A stretch of DNA of 64,000 nt from positions 357,188 through 421,187 of the forward strand of contig MU069546.1 in the NCBI GenBank assembly GCA_002284615.2. Direction: 5' to 3'. This DNA is from Dunaliella salina. Lineage: Eukaryota; Chlorophyta; Chlorophyceae; Chlamydomonadales; Dunaliellaceae. Shown piece by piece: positions 21,310 to 30,100 of this stretch. The notes under the pieces are model-generated. The model was not told where the DNA came from, did no database searches, and was given only the letters and a program-made list of their open reading frames with translations. The position numbers and the translations under genes are program-made. Positions within the stretch are counted from its first letter, which is position 1, and each line of letters starts with the position of its first letter.

Positions 21310-24300
21310 TGGTGGTGAACTTTTTTCCTCCATGCTGAGATGACGTTATTCCCACAAGAGCACTGCTTGATTTCCGCGGGAACAGTGCTTGATCAGGGTA
21401 TCACTTGATGGAAGTCTCTATACAGGCAAGCAGTGAGACGCAAAATGGTGCGATCGCAGGCAAAGTTAAAATTGCTCATTCACGAACCGGGCCAGCTGAT
21501 CCTCGTGCTTTATATTTCAGTTCTTAGGCGGAAGGAATTGGAGCATATGGCATGAACATGTTATGGCCCAACCCAGCCCACTTGCAAGGCTACCAAGCTG
21601 CTTCCCTCCCTCTTGCTGCGCTATACTATTTACTTAGGCAAACACAAATTTTCTTGTTCACCAGGGCCTCCACACAAGTAGTGAGACATGCCTGCATGCG
21701 TTGGATGGCGCCCAGAAGCTCCTAACCATGAATCAGGCTGATGCCTCAGGATACGACGAGTTCGTGTCTTCATGCCTAAAATGCTGTGAATGAGCTTCTA
21801 GTGTTGCTTCTCAAACTGGTCCAGACTGGTTTGGTCACAGGCACATCTTTGCTTCAGGCAGGCTGCCCCTGCAGGCAGGTGAAGCTATGTAAATCCTACC
21901 CCTTCCTGTCCTTTCCTAAATTTTTCATGCGCTAAGCACCTGGTCCCTACATCAGCATTAGAAAAGTCATGCTAACATCCAAACCAAAGCGGTTTTACCT
22001 TGGTCAGAAAATTTGATTTGGCAGGGAAAAATTGCATGATTACCACAGGAACCAAAATCCCCATGAACACGGTGGCATTCGTTGGGAGTCTTCTAATACA
22101 AGCAAGGAAACATGAAAATGCTGCAATCAGAGGCCCCCAAATTGCACAATCTTGGGCCTGACCAGCTGACCCTTGTGCCGAACACTTCATTTTTTGGGCA
22201 AGGAAAAGGTGGTGGTCTAGTTACATTGTGAGACGGCCAAGCCAGCACATTCGCAAGGCTACCAAGCTGCTACATGAGCCTGGTGCAGCACCTCCACTGT
22301 GTCCGCATGCGCTGCACATTTGCCTGTCAGACGACTGTATCACTGTAGGCGACTTCTGTGGCTAGCAGTCGCACGTTTTGACTGAAGGCCTTTTCTTCTG
22401 TAACCCTGTAACCCTGTAGGCGACTTCTGTGCACTTCTTCCACCAAGCTGTAATATGAGCCTGGTGCAGCATTTCCACTGTGTTCATATGACATTGCTGT
22501 AGGCAACTTCTGTGCACTCCTTCAGTACACTTTCGTATTCTTCTTGCTGTATTTGTTTTTTCACTGAGGCATACAATTTTGCAGGTGCACTGAAAAACCC
22601 TCCATACATGTAGTGTGACATACATATGTGATGGCAGCCAGTAGCTCTAGAACCTCATCATCTTTGCCACAGCACCCGATCCCTTTCATCAGCGTAAGGG
22701 TGCTCATGCTGACATCCAAACCAATGTGGTTTTACCTCAGTCAGAAAGTTGCCCTCCGGCACAAGCACATTCCATGTGTTATAATACTTGCAGTCCAGAG
22801 GCTCCCCAATGGCCTGAGAAAAGCAAGGAAATGAAGACAGGAAATGAGGACAGTATGGGGATGAGAAGTTGGATTAAGCAGCAAACTTGCTCTTCAGAAG
22901 CCCCCCTATGGCCTGAGAGAGGAAAGGTTGTAGAGACAGGATTTGTGGAGTGATTGTTTATATCCAGTATCGGAAGGCTTCCGTGCAGGAGCAGAAAGCA
23001 GAGTCCGTGATGGACCAAAACAAATGATGAAGTTTGGTAACCCAAAGCTGTTTTTGCAAACTCGCTGAACTGGTCAACTGCAAACTTGGTAGGATGGTCA
23101 ACTGTAAACTTGGTGAAGTGCACCAGGGACAAGTGGTCGTGTCTCATGAACAGGAGCTGCTCATGCTGACCCTTTCCACTGCTTGCACATGACAGTGTGA
23201 ACCTGTCCCAAACACCCAATGGCTGGCTGCGGAAACTTAACAAATTTTGTGAACTGCATGCACAGGAAACAAGCACCGCCACCTGGGGCTCCTCATGCGG
23301 CCTTTTGAAAATGCCAGCGAAAATGGCTTACAGGCAGGGCATTAAAACTTTTCTTGCCCAGGGCGTTGTGCCGGAACTTTTGTCTTTCCGCAAGGTGGAG
23401 GTGGGAGGCACTGGTGGCGGCTATGGCACCTCCAGCAAAAATGTTGAACAGCCTCTCTGTGTAACATTCCAAGCTTAATTCGCTTTAGCAATTGGCAGTT
23501 TTTTGCTCCATGTAAGCTGGGCTATAGGCGGGTACAACTAAGAATTTATCCTATCCAACTGGTGTTGGCCAAGGTCAGGAGGTGAATGGGAGGCCGTGAG
23601 GTTGTTTGGGCACACTTGCTGCGTCGCCTCCAGTGCGAATGCTGTGCAAATGCTGACCAGCACCCTGGCCAGCAAATGCCATCAGGCAAAGACCAAAATG
23701 TGTGTCTTGTGTTCATAATTTGGATTATGGCTGGTGCATTGATGATGCCTCCCTGTCTGCTGTACTAGGGCTGATAATATCACATCGCCCCACTTTTAGC
23801 GTCTCTGGCCAACAGGGCATACAGTTCAGGTACGAGGCAGGCAGAGATCACTTTTGTAATTTTCACAGCTGTGCGACCCTGCCCTGTCCTTTCCTACCAG
23901 AGGGATAGCTGACATTCAGGTCTCTTGAACTCGAGGACAGTCGATCTCGGTCCCCTTTGGAAAACGCAATCCATAACTGAAGAGCACCGAGAGGTTCTTC
24001 AAAAGGGGCGCCTTGCAAAGTATGTCACTTCTCCGAAGTGTTGGTCTGGAAGGCGAACCAAGAACCCCAAACCAGCAATCCTGGAGAATCAGCACTCAAC
24101 TGCAGCAGAAGTCACCCAATCTGCAGCACATGGCCTACAGGGTTGGCACATGCTTGCAGCACATGTACAAGAGGATTGGCGCCTACCTGCAACTCACGTC
24201 CCAGAACACTCGCACCCACCTGCAGCACATGTCCCAGGGGATTGGCCTCCTTCCCTTTGCCCGTCATGCCAGAGTATAAGCTGGGGCCTGTACATGTTAC

Positions 24301-26023
24301 ATGCATACGGTTAGCCAATTCCGTACATGTGTTCTTCGAACATGAAATTGATGATAATGGTTATGCATGTAAGGATGTACTGGGCCTGTACATGTCACAT
24401 GTGTAGGTTTAGCCAATTCTATACATGAGTTTCTTGAACAAGAAATTCATGGTAAAACTTGCTATGTAAGAATATACTGGGGCTTGTGTACGTTGAAATT
24501 TTCAACTTTTCTTGTTAATGGGTTGATGCGTGGTAGTACACGTTCCATATATCTTACATACATAAATGTGCCACTAAACATTTATGTGGAACAGGCCAAC
24601 CCTTCACATGCAGGTGTGCACAAGCTGGATACATGGACTGAGCACCTTTCTTTTCCAGGGCCACTATCATGTCAGCATGCCAACATACAGGCTAGGGTCT
24701 GCTGATGTCACGAGGCTTAAAGCAAGCAGTCTCTGGCCTGCATAGACTTCTCTTGTCGGTGCCACAAAATGTGGTGCATGTCAAACAGGGAAAGTGTGGT
24801 TCCATGAGGAGAAGATGCTGTCAGCAACTGTGCAGATGCCGTACTCCCGGATTGGCCGGCTCGTTCAAACTGAACAAGCAAGCACACATCAGCAAAGCTG
24901 TCAAAGCAGAGCTGTTCGTGTGTTTGGTACTGTCAACCAATAACTGTCTTCACTTGAATATGATGTGGGCATAGAGACAAGAGCACAACCTTTCATGCAT
25001 TGCTGCTTAGGTGATCAATTGCTCCCAAGTAAATCAAAGCCAAGCCCAGACCTGATTCAAAGTGGTAGCCCTTGTTTTGGTACGAGTGGGCTGCACCGCC
25101 CGGGGTGTAGTGAGACTCCACAACCGTAACCTGTCAAGCAGCATCAGGAGCAAAGCTTTTAAGGTTTACACGGTTTACATCAGGATATGAAGCCCTCAGC
25201 CATTCAGGCTGGCTGCTCAGCTTAGCTGCAAAGCTTTCCTGTAAGGAGCAAAGCCTCATGAGTAGGATTGGCGGAATCCTTCTTTGTACGCACACTAGGA
25301 CATTTTACTGGCAAATGCGTGGATATTTTTCATCGGTATGCGGCAAAGTTCTTGCACTCAATACATGGGCACACAGTGTTGGCATACGGGACTGGCCAAC
25401 CCTGCTCTAAATGGGTCATGAGAGAGCATGCAGCTTTGGAACCTCACGACTGAGCGAGTCTGCTGCATACCAATTGTTCAGTTTGGAGGAGAAATGTCAA
25501 ACGGATTGCTGATGTGGAGGCTTTAAAAGAACTAATTCATCTGCGTGCCTACTGCTTTGCTCAGGTACGGCAGGCTCCAAGGACAGGGCCAAGTGAGGCA
25601 GGGCATGTGAAACATCTACTACCACTACTCCACAAAGCATGTTCCTAGAACAGGGCCACGCTTGCGCAGGGCCAGAAAAACATTAAGAGCTTGTACAAGA
25701 GCAGCAGCAGCAGCAGCAGCAGCAACAGCACTTGAGTACTTTTTACCTCTGAAGTTCACTACCTTGTGACCATACTTGGCCAGCATTGCAGCACAACAGA
25801 GTCCACCGATGCCGCTGCCTATCACGACAATCTCAGTCTCATGGCTCCGCGCTTCACCCTTGGGTTGATTGCTGGTGGGCGTAGCAACTTGCTCTGCTGT
25901 TGCTCCTGGGAATCGAAGCACGCCTCGCTGCCGGGCAACTCCACGGATCACGTTGTGCTGGACAGGCTTGCCAAGCCCGCCACATGCGGCTCCAGACCTT
26001 ACCCTGAGCACCTGCACAAGCAT
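4860..26023 (-). CDS. CRTISO-like FAD flavoprotein (carotenoid isomerase family), 18 exons
   Basis: Exons, 5' to 3': 26023-25763, 25130-25052, 24287-24220, 22813-22736, 21012-20977, 18073-18021, 17207-17066, 16408-16339, 13893-13849, 13045-12967, 12591-12455, 11448-11320, 9472-9405, 8739-8612, 6653-6583, 6262-6201, 5338-5227, 4960-4860. All introns are GT-AG and all phases agree, giving about 572 aa. The N-terminal 55-60 residues are Arg/Gly/Ala-rich and resemble a plastid transit peptide. The start used is the nearest in-frame ATG; the frame stays open into the microsatellite, so the start is uncertain. Residues 66-75 VVIGSGIGGL and E92 form the Rossmann FAD site, followed by SHYTPGGAAHS. 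Diagnostic blocks follow: GPSLYSG, NPLGHVLQAIGE, LDCKYYNTW, DPFIKNWMNLLCFLLSGLPA, EFPMGGSQAMVDALVRGLEK, NAVVSNASVWDT, ELHHIVVNSWDRG, DPSLAPPGKHCLHAY, THQRYLRRHQGSYGP. The C-terminal FAD motif is LYCTGDGTFPGIGLPAVAAS (530-549). CRTISO isomerises poly-cis-lycopene. This paralogue resembles the CRTISO-like branch (Arabidopsis At1g57770 type), whose substrate I do not know. Confidence 0.92.
6419..6515. repeat. 36-bp tandem repeat, about 3 copies
   Basis: The unit CTGCAGCAATGGACATTGTC...AGCTATGCACAACAT repeats about three times with few mismatches. It lies in intron 15 of the CRTISO-like gene, between exons 16 and 15. Confidence 0.7.
6654..8611. other. CRTISO-like gene intron 14 (1.96 kb) with degenerate repeats
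   Basis: No coding exon was found. A degenerate repeat at about 7325-7620 cycles through variants of GTGCTCGTGCC, CTTGATTCTGTACGCCAG and TGTGCTCATACCTT with a period of roughly 50-60 bp. A short (TA)n tract is at about 7695-7707. The open frame on the minus strand at 7993-8334 has no family motif and does not match the expected exon. Confidence 0.5.
8748..8825 (-). repeat. Decayed partial copies of CRTISO-like exon 14 (5' end)
   Basis: Immediately upstream of exon 14 (8739-8612), the minus strand repeats its acceptor and first codons. At about 8822-8790 it reads CAGAATATGGTCCCCATC and AGCATTGCATCC, and at about 8772-8748 ATCATCAGCATTGCGTCC. The true exon reads GCAG|AATGTGGTCCTCATC and AGCATTGCGTCC. 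These are broken exon-edge duplicates, not usable exons. Confidence 0.75.
9473..10612. other. CRTISO-like gene intron 12, left part
   Basis: This is intronic sequence between exon 13 and the N gap. No exon of matching phase was found. It ends in a microsatellite: (GCGT)n from about 10517, then (GT)n to 10612, directly before the gap. Confidence 0.55.
10517..10818. repeat. (GCGT)n/(GT)n microsatellite, 172-nt N gap and (CTG)n tract
   Basis: A (GCGT)n run becomes (GT)n up to 10612. An assembly gap occupies 10613-10784. On the far side a CTG/CTC triplet run extends to about 10818. Open frames that cross this region consist of repeat and gap characters and are not proteins. Confidence 0.9.
10910..11110. 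repeat. Short direct repeat in CRTISO-like intron 12
   Basis: GTGGCGACAAGGGGTG (about 10943) and GTGGCGACGAAGGGTG (about 10985) are near-copies about 42 bp apart. A related TGCGACACAATC follows. No coding signal was seen. Confidence 0.4.
11160..11305 (-). repeat. Decayed copy of CRTISO-like exon 12
   Basis: On the minus strand GCCATGCTCTTGCATTGTGG, then CCAAGCAATGGCAGGGAGC resembles exon 12 GATGCTACCTCCCCGCATTG, then TGCCCGAGCAGTGGCGCAGG (true exon 11448-11320). A second block GCTGGAATCCTTCACGTG aligns with TGCCCGTCCTTCATGCAC. It is frame-broken and lies immediately downstream of the true exon. Confidence 0.55.
12213..12410 (-). repeat. Two decayed copies of the 3' half of CRTISO-like exon 11
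   Basis: Exon 11 (12591-12455) ends on the plus strand as TTGACACCACCGCATTGGTC-GCCTTGATGGTCCCGCCTCC-...-CGGTGGCCCTTCTGTTGTC. Degenerate versions follow at about 12325-12405 (TTGACACCACTGCAATTGGT, AGCCTTGATGGTCCGTCTTC) and about 12213-12290 (GCATTGGTCGCTCAATGG, CGCCTCCTCTC, GAGGCGCTTCTGTTGTC). Spacing is about 115-120 bp. These are tandem partial exon duplicates now in the intron. Confidence 0.75.
13179..13361. repeat. 26-bp tandem repeat, 7 copies
   Basis: The unit TCACACGTGTACAGATGATG-CTCATG is repeated seven times, starting near 13180, 13206, 13232, 13258, 13286, 13312 and 13338. One unit is 28 bp and the outer copies are degenerate. It lies in intron 9 of the CRTISO-like gene. There are no unique spacers, so it is a minisatellite. 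Confidence 0.9.
14420..14630. repeat. TGCATGCA palindrome cluster
   Basis: At least eight TGCATGCAT-type palindromes, separated by 10-20 bp of related sequence (CTGCATGCATGGCTCTGCAT variants), lie in intron 8 of the CRTISO-like gene. A shorter cluster occurs near 15103-15122. Open frames here are rich in Met, His, Ala and Cys because of the repeat and are not proteins. Confidence 0.7.
14634..14868. mobile_element. Possible foldback/MITE-like element
   Basis: A compact block is bounded by TTAGGGTTGGGTA on the left and TTGGTACACCCTATT on the right, which are roughly inverted. Inside, GGGGAGCCTATTTGG (about 14687) is partly complementary to CCAAATAGGCAGAGCCTC (about 14799), with many GAGGCTC/GAGCCTC motifs. 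The termini are imperfect and no target-site duplication was confirmed. Confidence 0.35.
14870..16338. other. CRTISO-like gene intron 8, middle part; no exon seen
   Basis: No exon that fits the CRTISO-like series was found. The series runs from exon 8 (16408-16339, ending ...LLS plus one base) directly to exon 9 (13893-13849, starting GLPANGT) with matching phase. Short degenerate repeats such as CTTCTGCTCAGCTACCA occur twice (about 15587 and 15735). Confidence 0.5.
16971..17065. repeat. (CA)n/(CG)n microsatellite abutting a splice donor
   Basis: A (CA)n tract of about 80 bp becomes CGCGCGCG next to exon 7 of the CRTISO-like gene. In gene sense, exon 7 ends ...GCAAAC| and the donor GTGCGCGCGCG runs directly into (GT)n. 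Confidence 0.9.
17310..17530. repeat. Short degenerate tandem repeats in CRTISO-like intron 6
   Basis: CAGGAGCATTCC-type units of about 12 bp repeat at roughly 17320-17400. CATTTGAAAAGGATCT-type units of about 17 bp repeat at roughly 17465-17525. Neither contains a coding signal. Confidence 0.55.
18345..18625 (+). repeat. Dispersed repeat, copy 1 (partner at 48.6 kb)
   Basis: This stretch matches the reverse complement of about 48600-48880. Shared blocks include CCAAATTGGGTGATTTT, TTGCAAAAAA...GTGAAAAGG, CAGCCATT(T/C)CC, TTTTTGACCTCCTCCTTTCC and ATATGCAGGATGTTA. The right edge is near 18612-18625. No ORF or terminal repeat was recognised. It lies in intron 5 of the CRTISO-like gene. Confidence 0.7.
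19000..19815. repeat. 23-bp satellite array in CRTISO-like intron 5
   Basis: The basic unit GTGAAGCTATGCAAACGATG-TTA (23 bp) is repeated more than 25 times. At intervals it is joined to GTCCCCTGATCTGTTA, giving a higher-order pattern. A few bases are unresolved (N near 19316-19350). Variants change CTATGC to CCATGC. No open frame of note. Confidence 0.9.
19950..20098. repeat. 38-bp perfect inverted repeat (hairpin)
   Basis: Bases 19962-19999 are the exact reverse complement of 20061-20098, with a 61-nt loop. The arm starts TCAAACCTTGCAGTGTGG and ends CGTTCATACATGCT. A third, partial copy of the arm end (CTGCAAGGTTTGAAAATACATT, about 19998-20019) lies in the loop and can pair with 19952-19975, so two alternative folds exist. 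It lies in intron 5 of the CRTISO-like gene. Confidence 0.9.
21098..21317. repeat. (GT)n microsatellite, about 220 bp
   Basis: An almost pure GT tract with a few GTGG interruptions and one N. It lies in intron 4 of the CRTISO-like gene, about 90 bp upstream (in gene sense) of exon 5. Confidence 0.95.
21480..22200 (-). repeat. Decayed duplicate of CRTISO-like exon 4 with flanking intron
   Basis: At about 21965-22120 (minus strand) an exon-like unit ends AAATTTTCTGACCAAG|GTAAAACC, against exon 4 AACTTTCTGACTGAG|GTAAAACC. It shares GTGTTCATG...TTGGTTCCTG with the true GTGCTTGTGCCGGAGG. Flanks match too: CATCCAAACCAAAGCGGTTTT against CATCCAAACCAATGTGGTTTT, and AAGCAAGGAAA on the acceptor side. 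A further related flank (CCAGCTGATCCTCGTGC) is near 21490. The copy lost the codons for the AIGEPLDC block. Confidence 0.75.
22870..22950 (-). repeat. Decayed duplicate of the CRTISO-like exon 4 acceptor end
   Basis: On the minus strand CTCTCAG|GCCATAGGGGGGCTTCTG resembles the true exon 4 start CTTTTCTCAG|GCCATTGGGGAGCCTCTG (22813). The shared flank AGACAGG continues the match. A stop follows within nine codons, so this acceptor would be harmful if used. Confidence 0.7.
23000..24119. other. CRTISO-like gene intron 3; no exon seen
   Basis: Sequence between exon 4 and the exon 3 repeat zone. Minus-strand frames here lack family motifs, and the exon 3 to exon 4 junction (...GHVLQ|AIGE...) is already continuous. 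TGGTCAACTGYAAACTTGGT is repeated twice at about 23070-23125. Confidence 0.5.
24120..24219 (-). repeat. 33-bp tandem repeat copying the end of CRTISO-like exon 3
   Basis: Just after the exon 3 donor (CTGCAG|GTGGGT at 24220/24219), the intron repeats degenerate copies of the last exon codons: GCCAATCCTCTTGTACATGT-GCTGCAA and GCCAACCCTGTAGGCCATGT-GCTGCAG. The frame stays open through the repeats. I place the donor at the first GCAG|GTGGGT because exon 4 then gives the conserved VLQAIGE junction. Confidence 0.75.
25701..25729. repeat. (CAG)n triplet run
   Basis: About nine AGC/CAG triplets in intron 1 of the CRTISO-like gene, about 35 bp downstream of the exon 1 donor in gene sense. This produces the poly-Ala/poly-Ser frames seen here; it is not coding in the model. 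Confidence 0.9.
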
Positions 26024-26079
26024 GCACCAGCAGGTCCAACTGCAAGCATTGTGTATGGACTTGGAATGCTTAACGGCAT

Positions 26080-26083
26080 GTGC

Positions 26084-26151
<68 letters not shown>

Positions 26152-27116
26152 NNNNNNNNNNNNNNNNNNNNNNNNNNNNNNNNNNNNNNNNNNNNNNNNN
26201 NNNNNNNNNNNNNNNNNNNNNNNNNNNNNNNNNNNNNNNNNNNNNNNNNNNNNNNNNNNNNNNNNNNNNNNNNNNNNNNNNNNNNNNNNNNNNNNNNNNN
26301 NNNNNNNNNNNNNNNNNNNNNNNNNNNNNNNNNNNNNNNNNNNNNNNNNNNNNNNNNNNNNNNNNNNNNNNNNNNNNNNNNNNNNNNNNNNNNNNNNNNN
26401 NNNNNNNNNNNNNNNNNNNNNNNNNNNNNNNNNNNNNNNNNNNNNNNNNNNNNNNNNNNNNNNNNNNNNNNNNNNNNNNNNNNNNNNNNNNNNNNNNNNN
26501 NNNNNNNNNNNNNNNNNNNNNNNNNNNNNNNNNNNNNNNNNNNNNNNNNNNNNNNNNNNNNNNNNNNNNNNNNNNNNNNNNNNNNNNNNNNNNNNNNNNN
26601 NNNNNNNNNNNNNNNNNNNNNNNNNNNNNNNNNNNNNNNNNNNNNNNNNNNNNNNNNNNNNNNNNNNNNNNNNNNNNNNNNNNNNNNNNNNNNNNNNNNN
26701 NNNNNNNNNNNNNNNNNNNNNNNNNNNNNNNNNNNNNNNNNNNNNNNNNNNNNNNNNNNNNNNNNNNNNNNNNNNNNNNNNNNNNNNNNNNNNNNNNNNN
26801 NNNNNNNNNNNNNNNNNNNNNNNNNNNNNNNNNNNNNNNNNNNNNNNNNNNNNNNNNNNNNNNNNNNNNNNNNNNNNNNNNNNNNNNNNNNNNNNNNNNN
26901 NNNNNNNNNNNNNNNNNNNNNNNNNNNNNNNNNNNNNNNNNNNNNNNNNNNNNNNNNNNNNNNNNNNNNNNNNNNNNNNNNNNNNNNNNNNNNNNNNNNN
27001 NNNNNNNNNNNNNNNNNNNNNNNNNNNNNNNNNNNNNNNNNNNNNNNNNNNNNNNNNNNNNNNNNNNNNNNNNNNNNNNNNNNNNNNNNNNNNNNNNNNN
27101 NNNNNNNNNNNNNNNN
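26080..27116. other. (GT)n tract and 965-nt N gap between two divergent genes
   Basis: (GT)n runs to 26151, then N occupies 26152-27116. The CRTISO-like gene starts leftward at about 26023 and copy A exon 2 starts rightward at 27126. By comparison with copy B, where exon 1 lies 209 bp upstream of exon 2, copy A exon 1 and both promoters should lie in the gap. Its length may be only a placeholder. Confidence 0.8.
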
Positions 27117-27125
27117 CGCAAACAG

Positions 27126-30100
27126 GCAGTGCTTGCGCGTGGTCCTTATCACGCCATCCTGAGAAATTTGATGTACATGTGTGGGAAGCACTGCCGGTGC
27201 CAGGGGGCGTTGCTTCCAGTGCAACCATCAGGAATGGTGGGTTGTGGCCACAAATGTGTACCCTTGCGTGAGGCAAGCTTTTTGTGTCCTTATTGTCCAC
27301 TCCATGGTCATTTTGCAAAGAATTCGGGAAGTAAGGTTCCTAGGAGCTTTTGTTTGATTTGCATTCATGCGTTTCCCACCCAAACCCTTGAGACTTCAAC
27401 TGCAGAGACATGAAACATGTGTGTTGCAGAAAATGTAAGAAAGTTTGTGAAAGCAAAGTGTCATCCCTTCATACAGTTCAGACCTGTCTGTACATTGTTG
27501 GATTACACATGGTGCAGGTCAGCAAGTCATTAATGACCAGGTCCAGGGAGGGTCCTTCTCCTACCGGCACAACCTCAACATCCTAGAGCGGCTTGGTTTC
27601 CAGGTAAGACAGCAATTCACAAGATTAATATGCCAATTTGGTCAGCCACTCCTATTGCATTGGTACATGCCAAGGGTGCAGGAGTGGGTGTCTTGTTTTG
27701 GTTAAGTTGTAAGTAGATGTTCTGTGAGCAACACTATTGTCCTTGAAAGACACGGTCTTCCTTTCTTTTCTCATCAACAAGTGTGCAACTTGATCACCCA
27801 ACAGATTACTAAGGTGGACATGCGCATTGCCTTCGGAAAAGGAGACAAGCAGTGGACCAACCATAGGTAAGGTTCGCCACGGGGTGGCGGCTCGCGCAGG
27901 AGCACCAGTAGGTGAAGATTGAAATGAGCAACCCTGTCTCTACACCGTGCAAGTATCCAGTAAGGTTCCTCCATTTAGTTTTGGTTTTGAAGGCTCCAAG
28001 GCATACCTTATGATTGTAAGATTCAAAAGAAACTCTCTTTGACCTGTCCATTGGACTGGTTGCCTCACCTCAGTCCACTTCTCCCAATTGCCTGCAGTCC
28101 AAGCAAGTTGACTGAGCAGCTGAAGCCAGAGATTGCCAAGTTTGGACGGATGCTGGAGTTTGCCAAGCGATTTGAGGCCGTGTGCATCTTCATCCCAATT
28201 GTCAGGGTAAGATTGGTATCCTAGGGATCATGGTGTGGGCTCTGGGAATATTTACCTTCAACCAGCATGTTCACAAATGGCTGCAGAAGCTAGGGATCTG
28301 TCTTGATTGTGAGGGATGAAAGCCATGTGACTCTAAGAAAAGAAAAGAATAACTACTCAGGCAGTGACCCTAGTAAAAGGCCGGGGGTCCATTACCTGAA
28401 AGCTCGAGTACTGGGGAATGGACCCAAAACTTATACGATTGCTTCTGCCTTTTCAGAGAAGACTGTGTTTTTGCTGTGGCCTACTCCACAACTCACAGCC
28501 CTTTCTGTCTTGCCCATGCATGGCCAGGCTTGATTCAGAATGTGCATGCCTTTGATTGATCTCAATCAGCAATGAAAGCAATGAGTTTAAGCCAATGCCC
28601 TTCACAGTGTCGTCCACGGCATTGTTTCATTAATCGGCTCTTGTACTGCACTATGGCTGCAGCTCCTCAAGATGTGGGGTTTCTCTGATGAGTTCCGCAA
28701 CTCCATGGTCTTTCCACTGGTAGGTTGGAAGGATTGTCGGGTGAGGTGGAGGGGATGATGGGGAAAGTGGAAATTGTTTGAGGTTCGATAGTACTCTGTC
28801 GCTTGAATCTTTACTTGGTCTATTAGCATGGGGTTTGCTTACCTTTCAGGTTTCCATTTCTCCTACATCTTCCATCCTCCAAACGCTTCAACAACTTATG
28901 TGAGGATGAAGCAATTAACATCACCTCCTCTATGCATGTCCGATGTATATGAATTATGTACCATGGGCTCTGCGGAATCAAGCTGGAGTGACTGCCTCTG
29001 CACATTATCTGGAAGGTCCATTGGCATGCTTTCCTAAGATCCAGGGGCGTGAGGCCAATCAGAACTTTTGACAATTTGGCAGACACTTTCACGTAAGAAG
29101 TTGGTTGATGAAATCCCTCAACCACAGGTGGCTCTCTTTTTCGGGACTGGCAACCAGACGCCTCTCGTGAGCTCCGCCATTATCTCTCATGTGTTCTTGA
29201 ACCCAGACCTCAAGATCTTTGACTACAGCCCTGAGAGGCTGCTCAGCGACGTTCCTGTGAGTTGTGCCGCGGCTTTTGCAGCTGATCACTTATGCTGTGA
29301 ATTGATTAAAATCAACAGCTTATCGTGCAGGCAGACGTGTACTCCACCGCTGTGCCTGTGAAGGATGAGCTGATGTCAATTTAAATCACTGAAATGGCTA
29401 ACTTGTTGTGCCAATCCAAAAAAATTGTGAGGAAAGCACCAAACACTTTGCGCTGGGAAGTGTCCCAGCTTGTACAGATACGGAAGACAAGTTTTGACTC
29501 TGGTTCTGCATCATGTGTTTAGTTAGGCATTTTCCTGTGCTATGAAGTTATCCAGCATGTGTCACGAAAGTACTTTCTTCCCACGGAGTATTGTTGCCAG
29601 CATTGGTTCGATAGAACCCGGAACAATTCTGGCATCTAGATACTCAGTGTGAAACAAAGAATCCCACGGCACATTTTAGCAAGGAGTAGTCTATTACCTA
29701 TCTGTTTGTCAGTCCTGCATGGGGTTCTCAAATTCTCAGATTAGAGAAATGGCAGTGCTGATTGTGCATCGAGTGTGGAAGGCTAGTTTAATCCCTTCAA
29801 ATGTTGCGCATCTTTCTGCTGCAGGAGACATTCACATTCCCAGTGCTGCAGCATGTTTTCTGTGCAATGGCTGACCAAGGTGGCTACCACATCTCCTGCA
29901 ATCGGCCAGTGAAGAGGGTTACCAGGCCCGGCAAGGGGGTTGAGGTTGAGGATGAGCAAGGGGTGAAGGTGAGAGGTGCACAAGTTTGTGTATGCCTTTC
30001 AGGTTTGCTGTGACTAAAGGTTTGCGAAAGAAAACCATCGGTCTCAAGCTCTTGCTGGGTTGCTATGCACTGGTGATTTTGTAGTGTACAGATGGGGTTT

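Noticed and set aside
22779..23282. 167-codon minus-strand open frame as a separate gene
   Set aside because: It overlaps true exon 4 in another frame and shows no motif; the remainder is intron.
24112..24219. Treating the whole open frame after exon 3 as coding
   Set aside because: The extra residues are tandem copies of the exon end. Splicing at the first GCAG|GTGGGT gives the conserved VLQAIGE junction. Kept as a possible isoform only.
25625..27413. Open frames of 360-514 codons across 26.1-27.1 kb
   Set aside because: Most of their length is gap. Only the ends are real: CRTISO-like exon 1 on minus and flavoprotein exon 2 on plus, which belong to two different genes.
29331..29384. Reading flavoprotein exon 8 on to the TAA at about 29382 as a terminal exon
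   Set aside because: Exons 9-19 continue the protein family in phase in both copies, and a GT donor in the same context as exon 7 allows exon 8 to end at 29357.
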